Position numbers and translations under genes: made by a program
Assembly: GCF_024305175.1 (NCBI RefSeq)
Contig: NZ_JAMWYY010000004.1
Span: 28,572 to 92,571 of the forward strand
Source: Flavobacterium sp.
Lineage (GTDB): Bacteria > Bacteroidota > Bacteroidia > Flavobacteriales > Flavobacteriaceae
Length of the DNA: 64,000 nt
Reading direction: 5' to 3'
Part shown: piece after piece, positions 32,178 through 42,406 of the stretch
Layout of the letters: every line of letters starts with the position of its first letter
Position numbering within the stretch: the stretch's first letter is position 1
The notes under the pieces: generated by a model
What the model saw: only the letters and a program-made list of their open reading frames with translations
The model's database searches: none
Told to the model about the DNA's origin: nothing

Positions 32178-33872
32178 ATGAGCGACGATAAGAAAGTAAT
32201 ATTTTCCATGTCCCGTGTTAGTAAAACCTATCAGGGGGGCAATAAGCAGGTTTTAAAAGATATTTACCTTAGTTTCTTTTACGGGGCTAAAATCGGTATT
32301 CTGGGTCTTAATGGTTCGGGTAAGTCAACATTGCTAAAAATCATTGCAGGGGTAGATAAAAGCTACCAGGGCGATGTGGTTTTTGCACCGGGCTATACAG
32401 TAGGCTACCTGGAGCAGGAGCCAAAGCTTGACGAAAGCAAAACGGTTATAGAAATTGTGCGCGAAGGCGTAGCCGAAACAGTAGCTGTTTTAGATGAGTT
32501 TAATAAGATAAACGATATGTTTGGCCTGCCGGAGGTATATGAAGATGCCGACAAAATGCAGAAGCTAATGGACAGGCAGGCAGAACTTCAGGATAAGATA
32601 GATGCCCTTGGTGCATGGGAGCTTGATACCAAGCTGGAAATAGCCATGGATGCCCTCCGCACACCGGATCCTGACACGCCTATAAATGTGCTTTCGGGTG
32701 GTGAGAAAAGGCGAGTTGCCTTATGCCGCCTGTTGTTGCAGCAGCCCGATGTTTTACTGCTTGATGAACCTACCAACCACCTTGATGCAGAGAGCGTACT
32801 GTGGTTGGAGCAGCACTTGCAGCAATATCAGGGTACGGTTATAGCCGTAACGCACGACCGTTATTTTCTTGATAATGTGGCAGGATGGATACTGGAATTG
32901 GACAGGGGAGAGGGTATTCCGTGGAAAGGGAACTATTCTTCCTGGCTAGACCAGAAAGCCAAACGCCTTGAGCAGGAGGAGAAAACAGCAAGCAAGCGCC
33001 GCAAAACACTTGAGCGTGAGTTGGATTGGGTAAGGCAGGGCGCTAAAGGCCGCCAGACCAAACAAAAGGCGCGTTTGCAAAACTATGACAGGCTTTTAAA
33101 CGAAGACCAGAAACAGCTTGAAGAAAAGCTGGAAATCTACATCCCTAACGGGCCAAGGCTTGGTACTAACGTTATAGAGGCTAAAGGCGTTGCAAAAGCT
33201 TTTGGTGACAAGTTGCTGTATGATAACCTTAACTTTACATTGCCGCAGGCGGGTATAGTGGGTATTATAGGGCCTAACGGTGCCGGTAAAACCACTATCT
33301 TTAAAATGATAATGGGAGAGCAGGAGCCTGATAAGGGTGAGTTTGCAGTGGGTGATACCGTAAAGATTGCTTATGTAGATCAGTCACACTCTAACATAAA
33401 TCCTGAAAAAACCATTTGGGAAAACTTTGCCGACGGGCAGGAGCTTGTAATGATGGGCGGAAGGCAGGTTAACAGCCGTGCCTACCTGAGCAGGTTTAAT
33501 TTTAGCGGCAGCGACCAGAATAAAAAAGTAAATACACTTTCGGGTGGTGAACGTAACAGGCTTCACCTTGCCATGACACTTAAAGAAGAAGGTAACGTAT
33601 TACTTTTAGATGAGCCTACTAACGACCTTGATATTAATACATTAAGGGCTTTAGAAGAAGGCTTGGATAACTTTGCGGGCTGTGCTGTTATCATATCGCA
33701 CGACAGGTGGTTCCTGGACAGGGTATGTACCCACATACTTGCTTTTGAAGGTAACTCTGAAGTATATTTCTTTGAAGGCAGCTTCTCTGAATATGAAGAA
33801 AACAGGAGAAAACGCCTTGGTGGTGACCTTACACCTAAGCGTATTAAATACAAAAAACTCGTACGTAATTAA
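32178..33872 (+). CDS. ettA: ABC-F translation factor EttA
   Basis: 564 residues. ABC-F proteins have two fused ATPase domains and no membrane part; EttA binds the ribosomal E site and gates the first translation steps according to the ATP/ADP ratio. Domain 1: Walker A GLNGSGKST (43-51), signature LSGGEKRRVAL, Walker B LLLLDEPTNH. Linker with the coiled coil (about 245-325, RRKTLERELDWVRQG). Domain 2: GPNGAGKTT, LSGGERNRLHL and LLLDEPTNDLD. The ARM-type arm is within domain 1. The C-terminus is short and basic. Followed by a strong bidirectional terminator. Confidence 0.95.
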   Translation: MSDDKKVIFSMSRVSKTYQGGNKQVLKDIYLSFFYGAKIGILGLNGSGKSTLLKIIAGVDKSYQGDVVFAPGYTVGYLEQEPKLDESKTVIEIVREGVAETVAVLDEFNKINDMFGLPEVYEDADKMQKLMDRQAELQDKIDALGAWELDTKLEIAMDALRTPDPDTPINVLSGGEKRRVALCRLLLQQPDVLLLDEPTNHLDAESVLWLEQHLQQYQGTVIAVTHDRYFLDNVAGWILELDRGEGIPWKGNYSSWLDQKAKRLEQEEKTASKRRKTLERELDWVRQGAKGRQTKQKARLQNYDRLLNEDQKQLEEKLEIYIPNGPRLGTNVIEAKGVAKAFGDKLLYDNLNFTLPQAGIVGIIGPNGAGKTTIFKMIMGEQEPDKGEFAVGDTVKIAYVDQSHSNINPEKTIWENFADGQELVMMGGRQVNSRAYLSRFNFSGSDQNKKVNTLSGGERNRLHLAMTLKEEGNVLLLDEPTNDLDINTLRALEEGLDNFAGCAVIISHDRWFLDRVCTHILAFEGNSEVYFFEGSFSEYEENRRKRLGGDLTPKRIKYKKLVRN

Positions 33873-33893
33873 TTTTTTTGCGTGCAATCCATA

Positions 33894-33929
33894 AAAAAAG
33901 CCTCATCTTTATTTAGATGAGGCTTTTTT
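33894..33929. terminator. Bidirectional terminator between ettA and the YdeI-like gene
   Basis: AAAAAAGCCTCATCT pairs with AGATGAGGCTTTTTT around a 6-base TTATTT loop: a 15-bp stem with an A-run on one side and a T-run on the other. The two genes converge on it. Confidence 0.88.
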
Positions 33930-33930
33930 G

Positions 33931-34515
33931 TTATCTGTATTTGTCATGAAGCCCTTTGCCTTTTAATATACCTTCTAAGCATTTTTCAAGCCGTAAGAGC
34001 TTCGTTTCTTCACGTTTTGCACTTTCTATATGCTCGCAGTATTCTCTTTGCTTATAAGGTGTCAGTTGTTGAAATGCTGCCGCAAGTTCATTGTTTTTAT
34101 CGAGGGAGTCCTGCAAAAGTACAGGTATTACCGTTTGTTTCTTTTCAGGCTTTATTTCCAGCCCAGCTTTTTCAACCTCAACAGCTTCCAGGATATATTG
34201 CAGTACCAAATTTCTGTTTATATCTTCTTTGCTGCTAAACCGCCATTGCCGCAATGATTTGGTGTTTTCTTCATTTGCATTTACCAGCATACCTGCTTCA
34301 TCACGAAGAAAAACACCTTTAAAAAACCAAAGCGTAAAGTATTCTTTAAAGCCACCAATACCAACGATGTTTTTGCCATTATAGGTATAAACAATCCCGC
34401 CCCACTTAACTGTTTCTGTGAGTCCTGCTTCATCTGCAATGCCCTTCAGTAAATTTATTTCATCTTCCCAAAGGTGGTTTCGCTGCCATTGGTTGCTTTC
34501 CTGTTGTTTAGCCAT
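33931..34515 (-). CDS. YdeI/OmdA-like protein with DUF1801-type N-terminus
   Basis: 194 residues, soluble. The first 120 residues match the DUF1801 pattern ([37 protein letters not shown]), and the C-terminal part ([38 protein letters not shown], last 40 or so) has the YdeI/OmdA motif of bacteriocin-protection-like proteins. Family members are small cytoplasmic proteins of poorly known role. The gene overlaps pepT by 8 bases, so it is translated with it. No catalytic residues are obvious. A terminator follows. Confidence 0.82.
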   Translation of the reverse strand: MAKQQESNQWQRNHLWEDEINLLKGIADEAGLTETVKWGGIVYTYNGKNIVGIGGFKEYFTLWFFKGVFLRDEAGMLVNANEENTKSLRQWRFSSKEDINRNLVLQYILEAVEVEKAGLEIKPEKKQTVIPVLLQDSLDKNNELAAAFQQLTPYKQREYCEHIESAKREETKLLRLEKCLEGILKGKGLHDKYR

Positions 34516-35755
34516 TATAGTTTTTAGCAGTAATTTCAGCTATACGCACAATAACCTCAACAGCTTTTTGCATGCTTTCTACAGGGACATACTCATATTT
34601 GCCATGAAAGTTATGTCCGCCTGCAAAAATGTTAGGGCAGGGTAGCCCCATATAGGATAGCTGACAACCGTCGGTACCGCCACGTATAGGCTTTATTATA
34701 GGCTCAATGTTCAGTTCCTTCATTGCCTGTTCGGCAATATCTACTATGTGCATAACCGGTACAACTTTTTCTTTCATGTTGTAGTACTGGTCTTTAACCT
34801 CTGCAATAGCTACAGGCTCGCCAAATTGTTCTAAAAAGTCGTTGCTTATCTCTTCGGCTATTTTCTTGACTGTTTCCTTTCTGGCTTCAAACTTTTCTTT
34901 ATCGTGGTCGCGGATGATAAGCTGAACTGTAGTTTCTTCTATACTGCCGTTAATGCCTGTAACATGGTAAAAACCTTCATATCCTGTAGTCTTTTCAGGT
35001 ATTTCATTTTCAGGCAGTGTGTTAATAAAGCGGCTTGCCAGCAGCATAGAGTTAATCATTTTACCCTTTGCATAACCAGGGTGTACGCTCTTCCCTTTAA
35101 AGGTAATTTTTGCACCTGCAGCATTAAAGTTTTCATACTCAAGTTCACCTATCTGGCTGCCATCCATAGTATAAGCCCAGTCTGCACCAAACTTGGCAAC
35201 GTCAAACTTATGGGCACCCCTGCCAATTTCTTCATCCGGTGTAAAGCCTACACGAATTTTACCGTGCTTTATATCCGGGTTTTTGATAAGGTATTCCATT
35301 GCAGTTACAATTTCTGTAATACCCGCTTTATCATCAGCACCTAAAAGGGTAGTACCATCGGTAGTAATTAAAGTTTGCCCTTTGTATTGCAGAAGGTCTT
35401 TAAAATAGTTTGGCGACAAAATAATGTTCTGCTCCTGGTTAAGCATAATATCGCCACCGTCATAATTTTCTATAATTTGAGGCTTTATGTTTGCCCCTGT
35501 AAAATCAGGTGTGGTGTCAAAATGCGAAACAAAGCCTATAACAGGTACATCATGTCCTACATTAGAAGGCAGTGTGGCCATTATATAAGCATTTTCATCT
35601 ATGGTTACATCTTCCATGCCTATGGCCTTAAGCTCTTCTACAAGTTTATGGGCTAAATCCCATTGCTTTGCGGTACTTGGTGTTGTGTCAGAATTAGGAT
35701 CAGATTCGGTATCAACTGTTACATAGCTGATAAAACGGTTTATAATGTGCTGCAT
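34508..35755 (-). CDS. pepT: Peptidase T (tripeptide aminopeptidase)
   Basis: 415 residues. M20-family zinc peptidase that removes the N-terminal residue from tripeptides in the cytoplasm. Zinc-binding and catalytic stretches are visible: [11 protein letters not shown] (H and D), [10 protein letters not shown] with the bridging Asp, [10 protein letters not shown] with the catalytic Glu pair, and [30 protein letters not shown] with the following GGHNFHG supplies the last His ligand. Dimerisation domain lies about 205-320. Length matches the family. It is first in a two-gene operon with the YdeI-like gene, and a -7 element lies at 35784-35791. Confidence 0.95.
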   Translation of the reverse strand: MQHIINRFISYVTVDTESDPNSDTTPSTAKQWDLAHKLVEELKAIGMEDVTIDENAYIMATLPSNVGHDVPVIGFVSHFDTTPDFTGANIKPQIIENYDGGDIMLNQEQNIILSPNYFKDLLQYKGQTLITTDGTTLLGADDKAGITEIVTAMEYLIKNPDIKHGKIRVGFTPDEEIGRGAHKFDVAKFGADWAYTMDGSQIGELEYENFNAAGAKITFKGKSVHPGYAKGKMINSMLLASRFINTLPENEIPEKTTGYEGFYHVTGINGSIEETTVQLIIRDHDKEKFEARKETVKKIAEEISNDFLEQFGEPVAIAEVKDQYYNMKEKVVPVMHIVDIAEQAMKELNIEPIIKPIRGGTDGCQLSYMGLPCPNIFAGGHNFHGKYEYVPVESMQKAVEVIVRIAEITAKNYNG

Positions 35756-35783
35756 TTTTTTTATTTTATATAATAAAGGAGCA

Positions 35784-35791
35784 CAAAGTTA
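35784..35791 (-). promoter_or_regulatory. -7 promoter element (TAACTTTG) for pepT
   Basis: TAACTTTG on the minus strand, 28 bases before the ATG at 35755. A TTG (35816-35818) lies 24 bases upstream of it, slightly longer than the usual spacing. Confidence 0.5.
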
Positions 35792-35825
35792 ACGATTAAT
35801 TTATTTTTTTGTGGCCAAATCCTGT

Positions 35826-38800
35826 TTAAATAGGCAGATTTATCGTAAAAACAGCTCCTCTTCCCGGAGATGATTCTGCCCTTATATAACCGTTGTGCTG
35901 CTCAATAATTTTTTTACAAATACTAAGCCCGATACCGGTACCTGCATACTCATTCCTGCCATGAAGCCGTTGGAACATCTTAAAAATTTGTTTGCTGTAT
36001 TTATCTTCAAATCCAATACCATTATCTTCAAATCGTATTTCGGTATATTTCTGTTCAATATTATTGCCATTAAAGTCTTTAATATCAAAACCCCGCACTG
36101 TTTTACAGCTAATGCTTATAACCGGATTTTCTTTACTGTACTTTAAGGCATTACTTAAAAGATTACCAAACAACTGGTTCATGTGCAGCGGTATAGCATT
36201 TACCACAGGAAGCCTTTCTGCATTAATGACAACATTCTTTTCAGTTATGGCAAGTTCATAATCCTGCAGTACGCCATCAAGTATTTTACTCAGGTCGGTC
36301 GGGATATACTCTTCTGTGTCAGAGGCGAGCCTGCTGTAGGTCAGTACGTCCTGTATAAGCTGTGACATGCGCCTTGCAGATGTATCTATTTTCGCAAAAT
36401 ACTGGTCGTTCTTTTCAGGGCTGCCTTTATCCTTAATTATATTTATAAAGGTCCTTATTTTACGTAGTGGTTCCTGAAGGTCGTGGCTTGCTACATAAGT
36501 TAGCGACTCTAACTCTTTATTGCTTTGCTCCAGCTCCAGGTTTTTTTGCGCCAATAAAATATTCGACTTGTTAAGCCTCTCTGTACGGTCATTAACCATA
36601 GCTTCCAGCTTCTCGGCAAATACTTTCTGCTCATGAACATCTGTAAGCGTTCCTACCCATTGCGATATTGCTCCTTTTTCATCATGCAGTGCCACGGCAC
36701 GTGCCAGGTGCCAACGGTACATTCCGTCTGAAGCCCGCTTCATAAGGAAGGATACATCGAGCCCTTCACCGGTATTTACACACTGCATCCAGTCATTATA
36801 TACCTCCTGTAGCATATCAGGTTGTATAACCGCTTGCCAGCCGTTACCTTTTGCTTCTTCAAAAGTAAGTCCTGTGTAGTCATAAAAACGCTGGTTATAG
36901 TATACCAGCATACCTGTGCTGTCTGCCCTGAAAGCAATATGTGGCATTGTTTCCAGTATCAGCATTAGGTCTTCCTCGTTTTGCTCTTTTATTTTAGACG
37001 TTAAATATTCATCTGTAACCTTGTTAACCAAAGCTACTACACCTGTTATTTTATTATTCTCTACCAGTGGCTGGTAAACAGAGCTATAGTAATTAGTTTC
37101 GGTTTTGCCATTAAGTGTAAGTGTTACCGGCAGGTTATTGTGTGCGTGCTTATCTCCTGTATGCAGCACATGTAAAAGATTTTCCTCTACATAAGAACCT
37201 TTAAGCTCAGGCATAATTTCGGTCATATTCCGGCCTTCTATATGCACACGCTGCATACCAAGTATTTCGCAATACCTGTCATTAACAACATCAATTTTTA
37301 AATTCTCGCCTTTAAAAACAACAATGCCTATTTGTGCCTGATGTATAAGATTGCGGAATTTATTTTCACTATCCTCAATTTTCTTGCGTGCCTGTACCTG
37401 TGCAGTAATATTTTCGGCAATAGCTATAATACCTGATATTAAACCGTTCTCATCATGCAGTGGTTGCAGCGCAATTTTTAAATATAATTGATGTACTTCT
37501 TCTCCAATACTGATATCAAAGCGTTTCTCATCTTCCGTATAACTCTTTCCGTTAATATAAACATCGTTTAGTATTTGCCTGTAATCTCCCTCATTAATTA
37601 GTGGTAATACTTCAAGAACGGACTTGTTTTGCAGGTCATGTTTATCTGCATTCCACATTTTTAATGCCTCATCATTAGCCATTTCAATGATAAAATCGTT
37701 TCCTTTTAAAATCATTATGGCTATTGGTACCTGGCTGAAAATAGTTTTTATCTGGTTGCGGATGTGGTTCCTGCTCTTACTGATGTTAATATGAGAACGT
37801 ATGCGTGCCATAAGTTCTTTAGATGAAAATGGCTTAACCAGATAATCATCTGCACCGGTTTCATATCCATGGATGCGTGATTCTTCCCCCGCACGTGCAG
37901 TAAGTAATATTAAAGGTAATACGGCAGTTTCAGGATTGCTCTTGATTTCTTTTACCAGTTGCAGCCCGTCCATTACAGGCATCATTATGTCACTCAGTAC
38001 AAGCGAAATTTTATGCTGCTTAATTTTTTCCAGCGCTTGCTTGCCATTTCGTGCTGTTACAACATTGTAGTTTGACCTGATAATAGATTTAATATGATTG
38101 CGCATGTCATCATTATCATCAACTACAAGTACTGTATCTGTAACAGGATATACTTCTTCCTGGCTCACTTCTGTTTCGTCACCTTCCGGATTGGTAAGCA
38201 GCTTTATTTCTTTTGTGTGCTTATCAGTTAAATATATATCTTCTGTAAAATCATTTTCTAAAACCTGTTCATCCGGCAGGTGCTTATTTCCAAAAGGTAT
38301 GGTTACTGTAAAAACAGTGCCTTTACCTTCTTCACTTTCAACAGTAATATTTCCGCCATGCTGTAATATAAACTCCCTTATCATGCTCAGCCCGATGCCC
38401 GAGCCTTCAAAACTGCGCCCGGCACTGTTGGCAATGCGGTGAAAACGGGTAAACATCTTAGGAAGTTCATTTTTAGGTATTCCTGTTCCCGTATCCTCAA
38501 CTTCTATTTTAAACTGGTCTCCATCTTCTTTAATGTTTACAGATATCTTTCCTCTTAAAGTATATTTGTAAGCATTTGAGAGCAGGTTAAAAATAATTTT
38601 CTCCCACATTTCCCTGTCAAGGTAAACGTTACGGGTAATCTTGTCACTGCTGACTATAAATTCTATCCCTGCCCTTTCTATAATGGAGCGAAAGTTTGAA
38701 GCAAGGCTCATTGTAAAAGCGGCAGCATCCATAGGTATATACTTTGCTTTGATCCTGCCACTTTCTATCATGCTGAAATCAAGCAGCGTGTTTACCAGCT

Positions 38801-39992
38801 TTAATAGCCTTAGCGCATTTCTATGGGTTGTTTCTACAGATTTACGCTCACCCTGCTTAAGGCTTCCGTTTTGAAGCATATCTTCAAGCGGGCCCAGCAT
38901 AAGGGTTAAAGGCGTACGGAATTCATGGCTTATATTGCTGAAAAAAGCTGTTTTTGCCCGGTCTATTTCAGCAAGCTCCTCTAAACGTTTACGTTCGTTT
39001 TCTGCTGCAGTAGCATTTTGCAACGCTGTTGCCACCTGGCCCGATACCATTTCAAAAAAAGTGTAATAGTCACTGTCAAGCCTGCGGGTAGGGTTAAGCC
39101 CACAAATCAATAAACCTGCCTGTACATTGCCCGAAAGTGTAAGGGGCAATGCTATTGCCTGCTTAATTTGCTGACCGGCAAGCCCTTCAGGAAAAAGGTC
39201 GGGTTCTGTAATTTCTATTATTTCTACCTGCCCCCCCTGCATAATATCAAGAAGCTTTTTGTCATTTCCGGTTTCGCGGTAGGAAATATTTTTAGGAAAA
39301 ACACTTTCGGTACATTTTTCAAGACCAACACGTTGCACAACTTCCATATTGTTATTGTTGTGGAGGTAAAATATTGCAAACGGAATGTCTTCGCTATTTT
39401 TAGAAAGTATTGCAGCAGCAGAAGCACATGCTTTCGCCGGGGTTTTCTCTATAAGCGACTTGGCAGCAAGCTCAGATAAGGTACCGTTTCGCCTCGCATT
39501 AAGTATTTTTGAAGTAGTTTCGAAGTTCGGACAAAATAATCCGCCTACTTTGCCTGATTCATCTATAACAGGACTGTATGAAAAAGAAAAATATACTTCT
39601 TCCAGTAAACTGCCCCTCTTCATAAATAGCTGAACATCTGTATTATTAGATGACTTACCCTCTTTATATACTTTATCTGAGAGCGGGCCGCAGATGTCCC
39701 ATATTTCTTCCCACACAACAGATGCAGGCTTACCCAGCGCCCATGGGTGCTTATCTGTACCCAAAACATCAATGTAGGCATCGTTATATAAAAAAAGATT
39801 TTCCGCGCCCCACCCAATCCAGATAGGGTTTTGCGAATTCAGCATCAGGTTTATAGTAGTTTTAAGGCTTTGCGACCAGTTCTTTATTGGCCCCAGTGAG
39901 GTTGAATCCCAGTTATGATTCCTGATTAATTGCCCTAACTGCCCGTTTGATGAAAGAAAGTCCGGCGTTACATTATTATCCTCAATTGTCAT
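35826..39992 (-). CDS. Double-core hybrid sensor histidine kinase with internal receiver
   Basis: 1388 residues, no membrane segment, so a cytoplasmic sensor. Order: PAS-like sensor (about 20-165), GAF-like region (about 170-335), HisKA 1 with H356 (SNISHEFRTPL), HATPase 1 (about 455-566, DTGTGIP), receiver (about 618-735, D668 in VLSDIMMP), three PAS domains (about 745-865, 875-995, 1005-1125), coiled coil, HisKA 2 with H1170 (ASHDLQEPLRK), HATPase 2 (about 1265-1388, GTGIGLSICKK). Both kinase cores keep their His, N and G boxes. The receiver could be phosphorylated by core 1. No output regulator adjoins it. Orphan, with a -7 element at 40030-40037. Confidence 0.92.
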   Translation of the reverse strand: MTIEDNNVTPDFLSSNGQLGQLIRNHNWDSTSLGPIKNWSQSLKTTINLMLNSQNPIWIGWGAENLFLYNDAYIDVLGTDKHPWALGKPASVVWEEIWDICGPLSDKVYKEGKSSNNTDVQLFMKRGSLLEEVYFSFSYSPVIDESGKVGGLFCPNFETTSKILNARRNGTLSELAAKSLIEKTPAKACASAAAILSKNSEDIPFAIFYLHNNNNMEVVQRVGLEKCTESVFPKNISYRETGNDKKLLDIMQGGQVEIIEITEPDLFPEGLAGQQIKQAIALPLTLSGNVQAGLLICGLNPTRRLDSDYYTFFEMVSGQVATALQNATAAENERKRLEELAEIDRAKTAFFSNISHEFRTPLTLMLGPLEDMLQNGSLKQGERKSVETTHRNALRLLKLVNTLLDFSMIESGRIKAKYIPMDAAAFTMSLASNFRSIIERAGIEFIVSSDKITRNVYLDREMWEKIIFNLLSNAYKYTLRGKISVNIKEDGDQFKIEVEDTGTGIPKNELPKMFTRFHRIANSAGRSFEGSGIGLSMIREFILQHGGNITVESEEGKGTVFTVTIPFGNKHLPDEQVLENDFTEDIYLTDKHTKEIKLLTNPEGDETEVSQEEVYPVTDTVLVVDDNDDMRNHIKSIIRSNYNVVTARNGKQALEKIKQHKISLVLSDIMMPVMDGLQLVKEIKSNPETAVLPLILLTARAGEESRIHGYETGADDYLVKPFSSKELMARIRSHINISKSRNHIRNQIKTIFSQVPIAIMILKGNDFIIEMANDEALKMWNADKHDLQNKSVLEVLPLINEGDYRQILNDVYINGKSYTEDEKRFDISIGEEVHQLYLKIALQPLHDENGLISGIIAIAENITAQVQARKKIEDSENKFRNLIHQAQIGIVVFKGENLKIDVVNDRYCEILGMQRVHIEGRNMTEIMPELKGSYVEENLLHVLHTGDKHAHNNLPVTLTLNGKTETNYYSSVYQPLVENNKITGVVALVNKVTDEYLTSKIKEQNEEDLMLILETMPHIAFRADSTGMLVYYNQRFYDYTGLTFEEAKGNGWQAVIQPDMLQEVYNDWMQCVNTGEGLDVSFLMKRASDGMYRWHLARAVALHDEKGAISQWVGTLTDVHEQKVFAEKLEAMVNDRTERLNKSNILLAQKNLELEQSNKELESLTYVASHDLQEPLRKIRTFINIIKDKGSPEKNDQYFAKIDTSARRMSQLIQDVLTYSRLASDTEEYIPTDLSKILDGVLQDYELAITEKNVVINAERLPVVNAIPLHMNQLFGNLLSNALKYSKENPVISISCKTVRGFDIKDFNGNNIEQKYTEIRFEDNGIGFEDKYSKQIFKMFQRLHGRNEYAGTGIGLSICKKIIEQHNGYIRAESSPGRGAVFTINLPI

Positions 39993-40029
39993 ACAGGCGC
40001 ATGTATAATTATTCTTAGCAATTTTATAT

Positions 40030-40037
40030 CAAATATA
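40030..40037 (-). promoter_or_regulatory. -7 promoter element (TATATTTG) for the double-core kinase gene
   Basis: TATATTTG on the minus strand, 37 bases before the ATG at 39992. No -33 TTG at standard spacing. Confidence 0.45.
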
Positions 40038-40151
40038 GTAAAACGAAGATACACATCAGATTATGCACTACCTTATTTTAGGTAAAGATTATAAATAGTT
40101 AAACATTCTTTTTGCGATGTTTATCCATTTTAGGTATAGCGGTAAAAACTA

Positions 40152-40775
40152 TTATGATTTAAGCATGTGCAGCTCTGTTTTTAAATTGGATCTTGCTTTT
40201 AACCCGAATTTTTCCCTGAAGTAAACTGTTTTAAAAATGTTTTCCATTTTAAGAAAGTGCTGGATTACTTTTCTTCTTCCCGGTTTATAAACCAAGTCAG
40301 GGTATAAACCATATTCTTTACGAATGTTACGGCAATAAGCATCATATTCTTCTTTGCTGCTGCCCAATATGCTCAAGTCGGCATCAAGCAACAAGTTGGT
40401 GTCTGCACAATCTGAAGTTTCATGTTTCTTTGTGGCAATTATATGTTGGGAACACAAAACAATCTTTTCTTCAGGAAAATCAATAGCTTGTAAACGTTCT
40501 GCGGCAGCCTTTGCACTGTTTTCTTCATTTTGTTTTGATGTAGCATCATAAACAAAATCATGATAAAATAAAGCAAACAGTAAACTATCGGCATCTTCTG
40601 CCTTATGTAATACGGGTTCAATAACATTTAGCATATACTGCAAATGCATTAGATTATGATAATAACGCCTTTTTGCAGAATAGTGCTCTTTTAGTTCCTG
40701 CCAAAGTTCTATCGCTTTATCTTCGTTATTGGCATATTTTACGACAAGGCCACAAAATGTATCTTTTAAGTCCAT
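40152..40775 (-). CDS. HD-superfamily metal-dependent hydrolase
   Basis: 207 residues from ATG at 40775. Motifs YYHNLMHLQYM (His ligand) and ALFYHDFVYD with the HD dyad (about residue 70) are those of predicted HD-domain phosphohydrolases, followed by QHIIATKKH and LLDADLSILG. The substrate is unknown; members may act on nucleotides or phosphorylated metabolites. The start shares one base with the stop of the SRPBCC gene (TAATG), so translation is coupled. A longer frame begins at 40814 but lies inside the upstream gene and the extra residues look random, so I reject it. Only a 159-base gap lies between it and the kinase. Confidence 0.8.
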   Translation of the reverse strand: MDLKDTFCGLVVKYANNEDKAIELWQELKEHYSAKRRYYHNLMHLQYMLNVIEPVLHKAEDADSLLFALFYHDFVYDATSKQNEENSAKAAAERLQAIDFPEEKIVLCSQHIIATKKHETSDCADTNLLLDADLSILGSSKEEYDAYCRNIRKEYGLYPDLVYKPGRRKVIQHFLKMENIFKTVYFREKFGLKARSNLKTELHMLKS

Positions 40776-41179
40776 TATACAAGTGCTGAAAATTGTGTGA
40801 GTGCGGCTTCCCAATGCTGTTTCATCTCTTTCCTCTGTGATGAATCGGCTAATTTTTCCTGATGAAAGCTTATTGTAGTTCCTGTTTTGGCAGCTATAAA
40901 CCGGATTTGAACCAGCGACTCATTATCCCAATTCTCTTTTTTGTATGTAAACCTTACATGAGAGAACTCTTTAACAACCCTTACAGTGCCGGTTATGGCA
41001 TTACCCGTTTTGTAAGGTGAGCCCTTTACAGTGCGAAGATCAGTATCATAACCCAGCCATATTGCCATTCCCTTACCCGAAAATACAAGTTGCCATGCCT
41101 CTTGCAGGCTGATCGCAAATGTTTTTCGTACTCCCGCCTGGTAGGTACTGTCTTTAGTTTGTCCTGTAGATTGAATCAT
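40775..41179 (-). CDS. SRPBCC (AHSA1-like) small lipid-binding-fold protein
   Basis: 134 residues. The pattern VRKTFAISLQEAWQLVFSGKGMAIWLG, then strands such as VKEFSHVRFTYKKENWDN and TTISFHQEKLADSSQRKEMKQHWEAAL, is that of the SRPBCC helix-grip fold: N-terminal strand and helix, curved sheet, long C-terminal helix. AHSA1-like proteins bind hydrophobic ligands or act as Hsp90 co-chaperones in eukaryotes; the bacterial role is unclear. Translated together with the HD hydrolase downstream. The 75-base gap to pyrD on the other strand holds the pyrD promoter element. Confidence 0.82.
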   Translation of the reverse strand: MIQSTGQTKDSTYQAGVRKTFAISLQEAWQLVFSGKGMAIWLGYDTDLRTVKGSPYKTGNAITGTVRVVKEFSHVRFTYKKENWDNESLVQIRFIAAKTGTTISFHQEKLADSSQRKEMKQHWEAALTQFSALV

Positions 41180-41227
41180 AATTTTTTAGTTGTTGGTAAT
41201 CTCCTTTATCGTTATCGGGAATTTAAG

Positions 41228-41235
41228 TAAATTTG
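41228..41235 (+). promoter_or_regulatory. -7 promoter element (TAAATTTG) for pyrD
   Basis: TAAATTTG lies 20 bases before the pyrD ATG, giving a short leader of about 15 bases. No -33 TTG at standard distance. Confidence 0.5.
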
Positions 41236-41254
41236 CGCCAACAACACAACAATT

Positions 41255-42289
41255 ATGTATAAATCTTTTATTAGGCCGTTATTATTCAGGTACGACCCTG
41301 AAAAAGTGCACCATTTTACTTTCGACTCCATTCGGTTATTGAATAAAATTCCCGGTGCTGCTGCCTTTATGCGTAAAAAATATACTGTAAATCACCCTAA
41401 ACTTAAGCGTGAAGTTTTCGGGCTAACATTTGGTAACCCTGTAGGTTTGGCAGCAGGGCTTGATAAGGATGCGGTACTGTATAAAGAACTTTCTAACTGC
41501 GGCTTCGGGTTTATAGAGATTGGCACACTTACCCCAAAGCCACAAGAAGGTAACCCAAAAACAAGGCTTTTTCGCCTTAAAGAAGATAGTGCGCTCATTA
41601 ACCGGATGGGCTTTAATAATGGCGGTGTAGCCGTAGCTGCAGAAAGGCTTAAGAGCAACCCTAAAGGAAAGGGGCACGTGCTGATAGGCGGGAACATAGG
41701 CAAGAATAAAGTTACGCCTAACGAAGAGGCTGTAAATGATTATGAAATATGTTTTAATGCACTGTATGACTATGTAGATTATTTTGTAGTTAATGTAAGC
41801 TCGCCTAATACACCCAATTTGCGTGAATTGCAGGATAAAGAACCGCTGACAAAACTGCTGATGGCTTTGCAGGCTCTTAATGCTTCCAAACCCAACCAGA
41901 AGCCTATACTCCTTAAAATTGCACCCGACCTTACAGATGAACAGCTACTGGATATTATAGATATTGTAAAAACAACTGCAATTGCAGGGGTTATTGCAAC
42001 CAATACCACTATAAGCAGGGAAGGGTTACAGTCAGAAAATAAAAGCGAGTCCGGCGGACTTAGCGGCAGGCCGCTAACAAAACGCTCTACAGAGGTTATC
42101 CGTTTTCTTTCGGAGAAAAGCAATAAGGCATTTCCGATAATAGGGGTTGGGGGAATCCATTCACCCGATGATGCCGTAGAAAAGCTGAAAGCAGGAGCGA
42201 GCCTCATCCAATTATATACCGGGTTTGTATATGAAGGGCCGGCGCTTGTAAAAGCTATTAACCTTGAAATAATAAAACAGGGGCTATAA
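41255..42289 (+). CDS. pyrD: Dihydroorotate dehydrogenase, quinone-dependent
   Basis: 344 residues. It oxidises dihydroorotate to orotate in pyrimidine synthesis and passes electrons to the quinone pool, at the inner membrane. The N-terminal helix ([20 protein letters not shown]) is the class 2 membrane-association segment. FMN-binding and active-site stretches: [13 protein letters not shown] (45-57), [22 protein letters not shown] with the catalytic serine region, and [12 protein letters not shown] and [13 protein letters not shown] for the phosphate. Length fits class 2. It stands alone with a -7 element upstream. No terminator is clear in the 117-base gap after it. Confidence 0.95.
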   Translation: MYKSFIRPLLFRYDPEKVHHFTFDSIRLLNKIPGAAAFMRKKYTVNHPKLKREVFGLTFGNPVGLAAGLDKDAVLYKELSNCGFGFIEIGTLTPKPQEGNPKTRLFRLKEDSALINRMGFNNGGVAVAAERLKSNPKGKGHVLIGGNIGKNKVTPNEEAVNDYEICFNALYDYVDYFVVNVSSPNTPNLRELQDKEPLTKLLMALQALNASKPNQKPILLKIAPDLTDEQLLDIIDIVKTTAIAGVIATNTTISREGLQSENKSESGGLSGRPLTKRSTEVIRFLSEKSNKAFPIIGVGGIHSPDDAVEKLKAGASLIQLYTGFVYEGPALVKAINLEIIKQGL

Positions 42290-42392
42290 CTAAAATTTTG
42301 ATATTCATAGCATAGCAAAAGATAATTTGCCATATTGCTAAAAATATCGGATATTGGCTTTAAATAGCAGCAAAATCAATAAAAAACTTTTT

Positions 42393-42400
42393 TATCTTTG
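42393..42400 (+). promoter_or_regulatory. -7 element (TATCTTTG) 6 bases before the HMG-CoA-lyase-like start
   Basis: TATCTTTG ends 6 bases before the ATG at 42407, so transcription could begin at or beside the start codon. No -33 TTG at usual spacing, so the element is tentative. Confidence 0.4.
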
Positions 42401-42406
42401 GCTTCT

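Noticed and set aside
40069..40084. Inverted repeat TACCT ... AGGTA in the gap before the kinase gene
   Set aside because: Only 5 paired bases with an AT-rich loop. This is within chance for such DNA.
40776..40814. Upstream extension of the HD hydrolase at 40152
   Set aside because: It overlaps the SRPBCC gene, and the TAATG junction favours the start at 40775.
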